Source of the DNA: Ignavibacterium sp.
Lineage (GTDB): Bacteria > Bacteroidota > Ignavibacteria > Ignavibacteriales > Ignavibacteriaceae
DNA: 64,000 nt
Assembly: GCA_032027145.1 (NCBI GenBank)
Contig: JAVSMP010000001.1
Location: forward strand, 834,903 to 898,902
Reading direction: 5' to 3'
Part shown: piece by piece, positions 25,996-34,488 of the stretch
How the letters are laid out: every line of letters begins with the position of its first letter
Position numbering within the stretch: position 1 is the first letter of the stretch
Position numbers and translations under genes: made by a program
The notes under the pieces: model-generated
Database searches by the model: none
Seen by the model: the letters and a program-made list of their open reading frames with translations, nothing else
What the model was told of the DNA's origin: nothing

Positions 25996-27540
25996 ATGTT
26001 ACGTCAGTGTGAAAACCTTTGTTTAATTATTTTTATTTTCTCTATATTTTCAACATTATCTGCACAGGACAGCCTCTACCTTGTTGGTTCAATTACAGGT
26101 GTATCAACTGAAAAAAAAATCACCAATATTTCCAGAGTTGGCGATGTTAATGGTGATGGTTACGATGATTTTACAGTTTCCTCAAGAACAGGTAAAACAA
26201 GAAGTGATCAAGGTATTGTTCAATTATTCTTAGGCTCAGCAACACTTGATTTGATACCTGATGTTACATTCCATTATCCTTGTTGTGATACTTTGAATTA
26301 TTTAGGAAATGCAAATGAATTAGGTGATGTAAATGGTGATGGATATGACGATTTTATGCTTACGGGAGGATTCGGTGATTTTGGTTTTAGCAAGGGTAAG
26401 GTATTCTTGTATTATGGCGGTGAAACAATAGATACAGTACCGGCAGCAGAATTTTATGAACCCTGGATTCAAGATGGTTTTGGTGGTGTAGTTGTGAAGT
26501 TAGATGATCTGAACAAAGACGGTTATGATGATTTTTCGATCAGTTCTACATATAATTGGGATAATGGGAAAGGGTATGTTTACTTATTCTGGGGTGGTGA
26601 TACGATAACGTGGAACAAAAGTATTACTTTTACAAGTAATATAGTAAATGATTTTTTTGGAGAGAGTGTAACAAATATAGGTGATGTTAATTCTGATGGT
26701 TTTAAGGATATAGCAATTGGGGCACCCGCGGGACTGCTTATGGATGATACTAGTAAAGTCTATTTTTATTATGGTGGATTCATAATTGATACCACTAAAG
26801 ATTATATATTAAATGGTGGAAGTATTTATAATATAGGTGATATAAACCTAGATAACAAAGTTGAATTTATTTTTTATAATGGTAAAATAAATATTTATTC
26901 TGGACTAGATAGCTTAATTTCATTTAGCGGGTATTTGAATAGTTCTTCATATGGGGACTTAAACAAAGATGGGTATGATGATTTTATCATTGGTAAAACT
27001 AATTATAGAAATTCAGACAGTATGATGGTTGGTGGAGCATATGTTTATTTTGGTAAACCGAATATAGATACTACATTTAATCTCTTACTTGAGGGAGAAA
27101 ATAAATGGGATGAGTTTTCAAAGATTATTACTTCAGAAGATATCAATAGTGATGGATTTGATGAGCTATTTGTATTAAGTCCAAATTTCCCTGACTATAC
27201 AAGTCCTAAAGGCAAAGTATATATCTATTCCAGAATAAATTTTACCGACATTAAAGATCTTCACGAAAAATCGAAACTTAACTTTCATTTATATCAAAAT
27301 TTTCCAAATCCATTTAATCCTACTACGAATATTCAATTTTCAGTAAGTTCCAGGGAATACGTACAGTTAAAAGTTTATGATATTTTAGGAAAAGAGATCG
27401 CTATACTAGTAAACGAAGAAAAACCTGCAGGCAAGTACGAAGTAAACTTTAATGCAAGCAGTCTTGCAAGTGGAGTTTACATATATAAAATACAAGCTGG
27501 TGACTTTATAAGTTCTAAGAAAATGATACTTCTAAAGTAA
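25996..27540 (+). CDS. FG-GAP repeat secreted protein with type IX sorting domain (copy 1)
   Basis: A 514-residue exported protein. The signal peptide ends near SALSAQ (about residue 24). Six or seven FG-GAP/integrin-alpha-type repeats follow, each with a calcium-binding loop DVNGDGYDDF or a variant (LNKDGYDDFSI, DVNSDGFKDIAI, DINSDGFDELFV), forming a beta-propeller. The C-terminal ~80 residues are a T9SS type A sorting domain (QNFPNPFNPTTNI, KMILLK). Paralogue of 28155-29702; the two share 94 identical bases in the sorting domain. Confidence 0.9.
   Translation: MLRQCENLCLIIFIFSIFSTLSAQDSLYLVGSITGVSTEKKITNISRVGDVNGDGYDDFTVSSRTGKTRSDQGIVQLFLGSATLDLIPDVTFHYPCCDTLNYLGNANELGDVNGDGYDDFMLTGGFGDFGFSKGKVFLYYGGETIDTVPAAEFYEPWIQDGFGGVVVKLDDLNKDGYDDFSISSTYNWDNGKGYVYLFWGGDTITWNKSITFTSNIVNDFFGESVTNIGDVNSDGFKDIAIGAPAGLLMDDTSKVYFYYGGFIIDTTKDYILNGGSIYNIGDINLDNKVEFIFYNGKINIYSGLDSLISFSGYLNSSSYGDLNKDGYDDFIIGKTNYRNSDSMMVGGAYVYFGKPNIDTTFNLLLEGENKWDEFSKIITSEDINSDGFDELFVLSPNFPDYTSPKGKVYIYSRINFTDIKDLHEKSKLNFHLYQNFPNPFNPTTNIQFSVSSREYVQLKVYDILGKEIAILVNEEKPAGKYEVNFNASSLASGVYIYKIQAGDFISSKKMILLK
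27409..27502. repeat. 94-bp perfect repeat shared by two sorting domains
   Basis: Bases 27409-27502 are identical to 29571-29664 (GTAAACGAAGAAAAACCTGC...GCTGGTG), covering about 31 codons of the sorting domain, while the sequence on both sides diverges. This points to recent gene conversion or a recombination hot-spot. Confidence 0.9.
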
Positions 27541-28154
27541 TAACTTGTCCTATCCTCTCCCCTTTTTCTAAAGAGCCTGCCCCGAACTTGTTTCGGGGGG
27601 AGGCTGGGAGGGGTTAATTAACCATACACATTTATTAAAATAAAAACATCAGTTATTTAACATTGATCCGCCGCGGCGAATTTAATACTTAATATTTTTA
27701 ATACGATTCGAAAGAATCGTCTTTTTTATGTTTCACAAATCAACATTTCTTATTTGTCATTTAATTTATTTAAACGACAATTCTATCGTATAATTTTTTA
27801 CAATTTGTAATTTGTGCTTAACTGTTTATATCTTTTTTACTTACCAGGAAAAAAAACAACTTATAAACTAATGATGTAATAAGGAATAATATTTGCTCGT
27901 ATTAATACAACAACAAACCAATCCTTTTTCTTATTAATATTTTTATATGTATTGAATAAATTGGACTTATTGTTTACGTTTGTTGTAGAACTAATCTGTT
28001 TCTGAAGTAAAGGGATAATTTTGAAAGCCAATTATAAAAATTGTGGCACGATTGTTATCTATCTATCTGCGATTTCAAGAGAAGTTAGAGTTTTATCTCT
28101 TATGTCTTTTCACTCAACAAAAAAAATATTTTAAGACTTTGCAGGGGAGCTAAT
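27541..28154. other. Intergenic region between the FG-GAP genes
   Basis: A 614-base gap. Near its start lies a CCCCGAACTTGTTTCGGGG palindrome inside AAGAGCCTG...GGAGGCTGGGAGGGG, a dispersed intergenic repeat type. A terminator is at 27703-27727. The rest is AT-rich upstream sequence of the second gene, partly similar to that of the first. No open frame of note. Confidence 0.6.
27703..27727 (+). terminator. Terminator downstream of FG-GAP copy 1
   Basis: ACGATTC-GAAA-GAATCGT, a perfect 7-bp stem with a GAAA tetraloop, followed by CTTTTTT. Confidence 0.8.
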
Positions 28155-29702
28155 ATGAAAAAATATATTATTTCTTTAGTTGTTTTCTTTTCTGTTCATT
28201 CTTACCCCCAAGAAGGTTTTTACTTACTCACTACAATGAGTGGTGATTCTGTTGGTGACCAGTTTAGTGTTGTTAGCCATATTGGTGATATTAATGCAGA
28301 CGGCTTTGATGATGTTATTGTTGGTGCACCTGGTGGAGATTATGCTAAACTTTTCTTTGGTGGTACTGCTTTCGATACTATTCCTGACCTGATCTTTAAA
28401 GACTATAAACAATTAAATTGTCAATTTGGCTGTTCGATAGCAGGTGATGGGGATGTAAATGGCGATGGTTATCCAGACCTAATAATCGGTGCCAGTTCAA
28501 CCTGGATTGGACCATCTTTTCCGTATCAAATTATGACAACCGGAGCTGCTTATGTTTACTTTGGTGGACCGACAATAGATACAACTGCCGATCTTACACT
28601 CATAGTTGGTGATTGGTTATCATCTACTGGTTGGTATTATGGATTTGGAAAGGCAGTCTGTATCCCTGGCGACTTAAATGGAGATGGTTATGATGATTTC
28701 GTTATTGGAGCTGCAAATGATGATTATGATGCACACGGGAGAGTTTATATTTACTTCGGTGGTACTAATGTAGATGATCAGTATGATGTGTTGCTCGAAG
28801 GGGAGGAGGTTTTTGATAATTTTGGATTTTCATTATCTGCTGTAGGCGATATAAATAATGATGGATTTAATGATGTACTTATTGGTGCTCCAATGTTTCA
28901 CAATAATATCCCAAATAAAATTTATCAGGGTGGCAAAGCATATTTGGTTTATGGTGGTAATGAAATAAGCCTTAGTAATTCAATTGAGTTTACTGATGAC
29001 ACATCTTCATATTACTATGGTCGATTTATATCTGGACTTGGTGATGTAAATGGTGACTCAATAAATGATCTTGGAATTATGGGAGGAGAATATTTGAATG
29101 TTATTTCAGGAAATGATTTTAGTACTATCAATTCATATTACTCAGCAGGTGATATGTGGTACATAAGCAGTCTTAATAATTTAAATTGCGACGGTTTTAA
29201 TGATTTTGCTTATGTGACCGATTCATTAAGAATATTTTTTGGCCAACCATTGCTTGATACAATACCAAATTACGTTTTCGATTGGGCAGAGCAAGTAAGT
29301 TATTTGGGTTTTATCAATAATGATTCAACCCCTGAGATAGCATTCACAGTTAGTGGAGGCTGGGATCCTACGGGGAAAATTTACGTTTACTCTTTTGAAG
29401 AGTTGAATAGTGTAGATGATGAAAAAGATATTAAGCTAAATAAGTATGTTTTATATCAAAACTATCCCAATCCTTTCAACCCAAGTACTCAAATTGATTT
29501 TTACCTGCCATCCTCTTCAAATGTTCAACTAAAAATCTTCAATTTATTAGGAGAAGAAATCGCGCAACTTGTAAACGAAGAAAAACCTGCAGGCAAGTAC
29601 GAAGTAAACTTTAATGCAAGCAGTCTTGCAAGTGGAGTTTACATATATAAAATACAAGCTGGTGGTTTTGTTTCATCTAAAAAAATGATTCTTCTCAAAT
29701 AA
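28155..29702 (+). CDS. FG-GAP repeat secreted protein with type IX sorting domain (copy 2)
   Basis: A 515-residue protein with the same architecture as 25996-27540: signal peptide (MKKYIISLVVFFSVHSYPQ), FG-GAP repeats with Ca-binding loops (DINADGFDDVIVGAPGG, DVNGDGYPDLIIGA, DLNGDGYDDFVIGAAN, DINNDGFNDVLIGAP) and a T9SS type A sorting domain (QNYPNPFNPSTQI, KMILLK). The first half keeps clearer FG-GAP cores than copy 1. A GGGGAG ribosome site precedes the ATG. Likely a surface adhesin or binding protein; the ligand is unknown. Confidence 0.9.
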   Translation: MKKYIISLVVFFSVHSYPQEGFYLLTTMSGDSVGDQFSVVSHIGDINADGFDDVIVGAPGGDYAKLFFGGTAFDTIPDLIFKDYKQLNCQFGCSIAGDGDVNGDGYPDLIIGASSTWIGPSFPYQIMTTGAAYVYFGGPTIDTTADLTLIVGDWLSSTGWYYGFGKAVCIPGDLNGDGYDDFVIGAANDDYDAHGRVYIYFGGTNVDDQYDVLLEGEEVFDNFGFSLSAVGDINNDGFNDVLIGAPMFHNNIPNKIYQGGKAYLVYGGNEISLSNSIEFTDDTSSYYYGRFISGLGDVNGDSINDLGIMGGEYLNVISGNDFSTINSYYSAGDMWYISSLNNLNCDGFNDFAYVTDSLRIFFGQPLLDTIPNYVFDWAEQVSYLGFINNDSTPEIAFTVSGGWDPTGKIYVYSFEELNSVDDEKDIKLNKYVLYQNYPNPFNPSTQIDFYLPSSSNVQLKIFNLLGEEIAQLVNEEKPAGKYEVNFNASSLASGVYIYKIQAGGFVSSKKMILLK

Positions 29703-29843
29703 CTTGCAAAGATATTCTGTTTTAAGGACGCATCTATTTGTTGCGTCTTTTTATTTAACCGCCTATCATAAAATAATTTTTAACAAGTTCAATTCTCTTT
29801 AAGTTTACCCTGCAAAATTCTAATTACACTAAAAGGTGGAGCA

Positions 29844-31721
29844 ATGTCCAAACAAAAATTATTTCTTTTTTACACTTTAGTACTCTTATCATTTATTAGT
29901 TCAATTTATCCGCAATCACCGCAGAGAAAAGATGTTCCGGATAAATACAAATGGAATCTTTCTGATATGTATAAGTCTGTTGAGGATTGGAAATCCGATA
30001 TTCAAAAAGTGGAAGCAGGTATAGGTAGTTTTGCTGATTACAAAGGTAAACTTGGAGTAAGCTCCCAAAACTTGCTGAATGCATTAAAATCTTACTTTGA
30101 TTTTTATAAAATCTTTTCTCAGGCAGGTACCTATGCCCTTAACTTAAGCAACGAAGATGTCCAGATTTCAGAAAATCAGGCACTGCTCCAAAGGCTTTCT
30201 TCAGTAGGAACAAAATTCAGGGAAACTGCCTCATTCTTTGAACCTGAAATTTTAGATATTCCAAAAGAAACAATCGAAAAGTTTTTCAAAGAAAGACCAG
30301 AGCTTGAAACATTTTCAATATATATTGATAATATTCAAAGATTGCGTCCGCATACTTTACCCGAAAATGAGGAAAAGATTTTGGCAAGTTTCGGCTTGAT
30401 CGCTGGCAATCAAAGCACTGTTTATTCAATATTTGCTGACGGCGAGAAACCAAAACCAACCGTTACTCTTTCGGATGGAAGCAGCGTTGAACTTTCGCCT
30501 GCTGCATTTACAGGAGTAAGAACGGTTGAAAACCGTATTGACAGGAAAAATATTTTTGAAACTTTCTTTAACAGCTACGGCGATTTTAAAAACACATTCG
30601 GAGCTAATCTTGTAGGAAAAGTCAAAAAAGATTGGGTGTTTGCAAAAAACAGGAATTATAAATCATCTCTCGAGTCGGCATTAAACGGTGATAATATTCC
30701 GACAACTGTTTATACTACATTGATTGAGCAGATAAATAAGAGTCTGCCAACCCTGCACAGATTTTTAGATCTTAAGAAAAAAATGCTCGGTGTTGATACA
30801 TTACATTATTATGATCTCTATACGCCATTGGTAAAAAAAGTTGATATGAAGTTTACAATTGAAGAAGGACAAAAGATAATTCAGGATGCTCTTACTCCGC
30901 TTAAATCCGATTATCTTGCAACATTAAAAAAAGCCTTTAACGACAGATGGATTGACTATATTCCTACTGAAGGAAAGCGAAGCGGTGCATATTCAACAGA
31001 CGGAGCTTATGATGTTCATCCATATATTTTAATGAACTGGAATAACGATTATGAATCACTTTCCACACTAACACACGAGCTCGGTCATACAATGCATAGC
31101 TTTTATTCAAATACAAATCAGCCGTTTCCGAAAGCTAATTATACGATCTTTGTAGCAGAAATTGCATCCACAATTAATGAAACTCTTCTTAATAATTATA
31201 TGGTTAAAAATGCAAAGAGCGATGAGGAAAAACTCTTTCTGCTCGGCAGTTATCTGGATTTATTAAGAACTACAATTTATCGCCAGACTTCCTTTGCAGA
31301 GTTTGAGCTTGAAATACATAATAAAATTGAGCAGGGTGAGCCATTAACCGGCGATGATCTTTCCGATATTTACTATGGTATAGTAAAAAAATATTACGGG
31401 CACAATGAAGGGCATTGTATTGTTGATCCCAGTATTCAGTATGAATGGGCTTATATTCATCATTTTATGGATTATACTTATTATGTATTTCAATATTCAA
31501 CTTCACTGATCTATGCAACAGCATTTGCAGAGAAGATTGTTAATGAAGGAACACCAGCGGTTGATAATTTTTATAAGATATTAAAAGGCGGCGGTTCTAA
31601 ATATCCTGTTGACTTGATTAAAGAAGCAGGGATTGATCCGCTTTCATCAGAAGCATTTGATTTAACCATGAGTAAAATGAATAAAGTTATGGATGAGATG
31701 GAAAGGATATTAAAAAAGTAA
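29844..31721 (+). CDS. pepF: Exported oligoendopeptidase F (M3 family)
   Basis: A 625-residue metallopeptidase. HELGH at residues 411-415 (LTHELGHTMHS) and a downstream FVAEIASTINE give the M3 zinc site; SYNTDGAYDVHPYILMNW-like and YYGHNEG segments match PepF. It carries an N-terminal signal peptide (MSKQKLFLFYTLVLLSFISSIYP), so it acts outside the cytoplasm, unlike the classical cytosolic PepF. An AAAGGTGGAG ribosome site precedes the ATG. It hydrolyses oligopeptides of about 7-17 residues in characterised members. A strong hairpin follows. Confidence 0.9.
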   Translation: MSKQKLFLFYTLVLLSFISSIYPQSPQRKDVPDKYKWNLSDMYKSVEDWKSDIQKVEAGIGSFADYKGKLGVSSQNLLNALKSYFDFYKIFSQAGTYALNLSNEDVQISENQALLQRLSSVGTKFRETASFFEPEILDIPKETIEKFFKERPELETFSIYIDNIQRLRPHTLPENEEKILASFGLIAGNQSTVYSIFADGEKPKPTVTLSDGSSVELSPAAFTGVRTVENRIDRKNIFETFFNSYGDFKNTFGANLVGKVKKDWVFAKNRNYKSSLESALNGDNIPTTVYTTLIEQINKSLPTLHRFLDLKKKMLGVDTLHYYDLYTPLVKKVDMKFTIEEGQKIIQDALTPLKSDYLATLKKAFNDRWIDYIPTEGKRSGAYSTDGAYDVHPYILMNWNNDYESLSTLTHELGHTMHSFYSNTNQPFPKANYTIFVAEIASTINETLLNNYMVKNAKSDEEKLFLLGSYLDLLRTTIYRQTSFAEFELEIHNKIEQGEPLTGDDLSDIYYGIVKKYYGHNEGHCIVDPSIQYEWAYIHHFMDYTYYVFQYSTSLIYATAFAEKIVNEGTPAVDNFYKILKGGGSKYPVDLIKEAGIDPLSSEAFDLTMSKMNKVMDEMERILKK

Positions 31722-31728
31722 AACAAAC

Positions 31729-31756
31729 GTGCAGACCATCTTTTGGTGGTCTGCAC
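31729..31756. terminator. Bidirectional terminator hairpin
   Basis: GTGCAGACCA-(8)-TGGTCTGCAC forms a perfect 10-bp stem between the convergent pepF and LA_2272-like genes. T-runs are weak on both sides. Confidence 0.75.
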
Positions 31757-31764
31757 ATTTAATA

Positions 31765-32253
31765 TTAAAACGACCAGTTAACAATCGGGAAGAACGGGAA
31801 TGTACCACCTTGATTAATAATATTTATCAACCCGAATTGTATTCCGTTCATACTTCCTGCGTAGTTAACAAAACCAAGCTGCAAACCACTTACTTTTCCT
31901 TTATGATAATTAACAAAGCCCCATTGCAATCCTTCAAACTTGCTGTCTGTAAGATTAACAAATCCGGTTTGTAAACCTAAAAATCCACCATCAACAAGAT
32001 TTATAAAACCATTCTGCCAGCCAACCTGGCTGCCGGTTGTTGAGTTTACAAGTCCCAAATCAATTCCGCTAACATTTCTGTTCTTTCCATATATCAGGTT
32101 TAATCTCAATCCGGTTATGGATGTGTTTTCAGGAAATATCTGAACAGGATTAAACAGCGCAAGCTGAATTGGTTTTGCCTGTGCCACTGCCGGCTCATTA
32201 AAGAATACTGCAAACACAAGTGCTAAAAATGCAATTACAAATATTTTTTTCAT
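31765..32253 (-). CDS. LA_2272-type surface-repeat protein
   Basis: A 162-residue exported protein with a signal peptide ending AVAQA (about residue 26). It has short beta-like repeats of the form GLQxGFVNxxxxKFxGLQWGFVNYxxGxVSGLQLGFVNY, the pattern of LA_2272/LA_2273 surface proteins. Probably an outer-membrane-associated repeat protein of unknown role. The gene is convergent with pepF, and the next minus-strand gene ends 45 bases upstream of its start. Confidence 0.75.
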   Translation of the reverse strand: MKKIFVIAFLALVFAVFFNEPAVAQAKPIQLALFNPVQIFPENTSITGLRLNLIYGKNRNVSGIDLGLVNSTTGSQVGWQNGFINLVDGGFLGLQTGFVNLTDSKFEGLQWGFVNYHKGKVSGLQLGFVNYAGSMNGIQFGLINIINQGGTFPFFPIVNWSF

Positions 32254-32297
32254 TTTAAAACCTATAAATAATATTTGATTCTGATACTAAACAGCTA

Positions 32298-32753
32298 TTA
32301 GTCTTTTGGAAGTTTAAATCTTACACGCAAAACACCATCCTCAAAACTTGTAGAGATTATCTGAAACTTTCCTATTTCTTTTGTTGATGAAACGTGAACT
32401 CCACTGCAGGGACAGGCATCATAATCACCGATTTTAATTATGCGGATCGTATCGCCTGCATCATCGGGTAGCTGAGTAAGTTTAAAATTATTTATTGCTT
32501 CATCACGATGTAGAAATTCTTCTGTTACTTTTAAATCCTGCTGAATAACTTCATTTACTTTTTTGGTTATTGCTTCAACTTCTTCTTCGGTAAGATTTCT
32601 ATCAAAATGATAATCGCATTTAGATTTTTTCTTTTCTATATGATTTGAAAACGATCTGCCCTTGTTAAACATTCTTACCATTGTTTGATTCAGAATATGT
32701 TCGGCAGAATGCATTTCTGGATTATAGTCTTTATTTGCCTTTACTTCGTTCAA
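32298..32753 (-). CDS. Alanyl-tRNA editing protein (AlaX-type)
   Basis: A 151-residue stand-alone editing domain. HSAEH (H15, H19) and CPCSGVH (C116, H120) form the four-ligand zinc site of AlaX/AlaRS and ThrRS editing domains. It would hydrolyse mischarged tRNA (Ser- or Gly-tRNA-Ala by family). It is short, as in AlaX-S, lacking the N-terminal glycine-rich barrel. A GGTAATATTG stretch upstream gives no clear ribosome site, so the start could shift slightly. Confidence 0.88.
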   Translation of the reverse strand: MNEVKANKDYNPEMHSAEHILNQTMVRMFNKGRSFSNHIEKKKSKCDYHFDRNLTEEEVEAITKKVNEVIQQDLKVTEEFLHRDEAINNFKLTQLPDDAGDTIRIIKIGDYDACPCSGVHVSSTKEIGKFQIISTSFEDGVLRVRFKLPKD

Positions 32754-32995
32754 TATTACCTCAAAAATGATGTCTGAATAAAGGTTGTTCTGATTTAAAC
32801 ACTAATCCACCATTCCATTAGATGAGGTGTTTTGAGCTTAAGATTTTTCAAATGTTCTCCTTTTTTTTAAGGTTTCCTTTAATCCCATATCTCTTCTGAA
32901 TATTTATTTCTACTTGCAAATATAATTACACTTATTTTTATCTTCGAGTTATAAAAGCATTTAATTATTAATACAATAATTTAGCAGGGATAAGA

Positions 32996-33985
32996 ATGAA
33001 CGTTCTTCAAAAAATTAAAGAAACCGTAATCAAAAAATCTAAACTTTACTATTTTGCTGCAGGAGCATTTAGTGTTCTTGTGTTGATTTATTTTTCAACA
33101 AATTTATCTTTTACCAACATTACTTACGCAAATACAGGTTCAAAAGCTGATGGTATATTTCCACAGGAATATAAAATCATTGCCCCGAAGGTACCCGACA
33201 GCTTATTTATTTTTGGCGAAAGAATTCCTTTAGAAAATTTTGAAGTTTATGAAAGAGTTGACCGGGAAATTTTAGTAAATACCTATTGGCACAGCGCAAC
33301 TATACTTGCGATCAAGAGAGCAGCAAGATGGTTCCCGGTTATTGAACCTATTTTAAAGCAAAATAATATTCCAGACGACTTCAAATATCTTGCTGTTGTT
33401 GAAAGCAACTTAGATAATGTAGTTTCTCCAGCAGGAGCAACAGGTTACTGGCAGTTTATAAAATCTGCGGCTGCACAATATGGCTTGTTGGTAAATAACG
33501 AAGTTGATGAAAGATATGATGTGATAAAATCCACAGAAGCAGCGTGTAAATATCTTAACACTGCCTATACTATGTTTGGGAACTGGACAATGGCTGCCTC
33601 ATCTTATAATGCTGGAACAAATGGTATAGAAAAGTGGAGCGGTGTTCAAAAAGCTGCAAACTATTGGAACCTTGTTCTCAATACAGAAACTTCACGATAC
33701 GTTGCAAGGATTATTGCAATGAAGTTGATAATGGAAAATCCTGCTTACTATGGTTATGATATAAAACCAGAAGATTTATATCAACCGTTAAAATTTAAAG
33801 AAGTGGAGCTTAGTTCACCGGTAATTGATTTTGCTGATTATGCAGCATCGCTTGGTATTAATTATAAAACTCTTAAGTATTATAATCCCTGGCTGCGCGA
33901 CACTTCACTTAAGAACAAAGAGAAAAAAACTTATAAAATAAAAGTACCGGCAGAAGGAAGTATAAAAATAATTAAAGAATTATAA
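32996..33985 (+). CDS. Lytic transglycosylase (SLT, MltD-like)
   Basis: A 329-residue envelope protein with an N-terminal membrane helix (residues ~17-36). Residues ~120-240 are an SLT domain: YLAVVESNLDNVVSPAGATGYWQF has the catalytic Glu136 (ES), followed by the family AAKYLN- and ASSYNAG-type motifs. The tail (DFADYAASLGINYKTLKYYNPWL, TYKIKVPAEG) is a degenerate LysM-like module. It cleaves the MurNAc-GlcNAc bond of peptidoglycan, forming the 1,6-anhydro product. The start follows AGCAGGGATAAGA. Confidence 0.9.
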   Translation: MNVLQKIKETVIKKSKLYYFAAGAFSVLVLIYFSTNLSFTNITYANTGSKADGIFPQEYKIIAPKVPDSLFIFGERIPLENFEVYERVDREILVNTYWHSATILAIKRAARWFPVIEPILKQNNIPDDFKYLAVVESNLDNVVSPAGATGYWQFIKSAAAQYGLLVNNEVDERYDVIKSTEAACKYLNTAYTMFGNWTMAASSYNAGTNGIEKWSGVQKAANYWNLVLNTETSRYVARIIAMKLIMENPAYYGYDIKPEDLYQPLKFKEVELSSPVIDFADYAASLGINYKTLKYYNPWLRDTSLKNKEKKTYKIKVPAEGSIKIIKEL

Positions 33986-34027
33986 ACTGGATTTTGAAAA
34001 AGGATAAACAGCTGTCTGCAGCAGCCA

Positions 34028-34360
34028 TTAAAAAATAAGATTATAATATCTGCTAATTTGATTCTGTAATTCAGAGATATGAATGTTTCTGGAAACCCTA
34101 ATAGTTTCTTTGCCATCAAAATAGACTAAAATTGTTGGAACTGAAAAAACAGAAAGCTGACCAGATATTTCTTTAGCTTCGTTTAAATCAATATAACAGA
34201 ATTGAATTTGCGTAAAATTCTTTTCAATCATTTCAATTACTTTGGGCTTTAATACTTTACAAACATTACAATCCTGTGTGCTTAAGTAAAAACAAACAGC
34301 ATTGCTTGATGAGGAAATTTCTAAAAAATCTTCAAGGCTTTTAGGTGAATCAATATTCAT
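34028..34360 (-). CDS. Thioredoxin-like protein (CNVC)
   Basis: About 110 residues from ATG 34360 (a TTG start at 34414 would add 18). VCFYLSTQDCNVCKVLKPKV has a CxxC active site in the thioredoxin position, and FSVPTILVYFDGKE is the cis-proline loop. The CNVC dipeptide differs from CGPC, so its redox potential should differ. A cytosolic thiol-disulfide protein; the partner is unknown. Convergent with the transglycosylase gene; the divergent M1 peptidase starts 128 bases upstream. Confidence 0.8.
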   Translation of the reverse strand: MNIDSPKSLEDFLEISSSSNAVCFYLSTQDCNVCKVLKPKVIEMIEKNFTQIQFCYIDLNEAKEISGQLSVFSVPTILVYFDGKETIRVSRNIHISELQNQISRYYNLIF

Positions 34361-34488
34361 CAGATTTATTAAATTATTGTTAACCGGATAATTATATAAC
34401 CGTTTATCAAACAATTCTTTAAAATTTCAATATACTTAATAAACTTTACCTTCAAATTTAGTAATCATACACACCAAGGAAAACCAGT

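Noticed and set aside
25996-29702. An adhesin/toxin delivery operon of the two FG-GAP genes
   Set aside because: A terminator and a 614-bp gap separate them; each has its own upstream region, so they are duplicated single genes.
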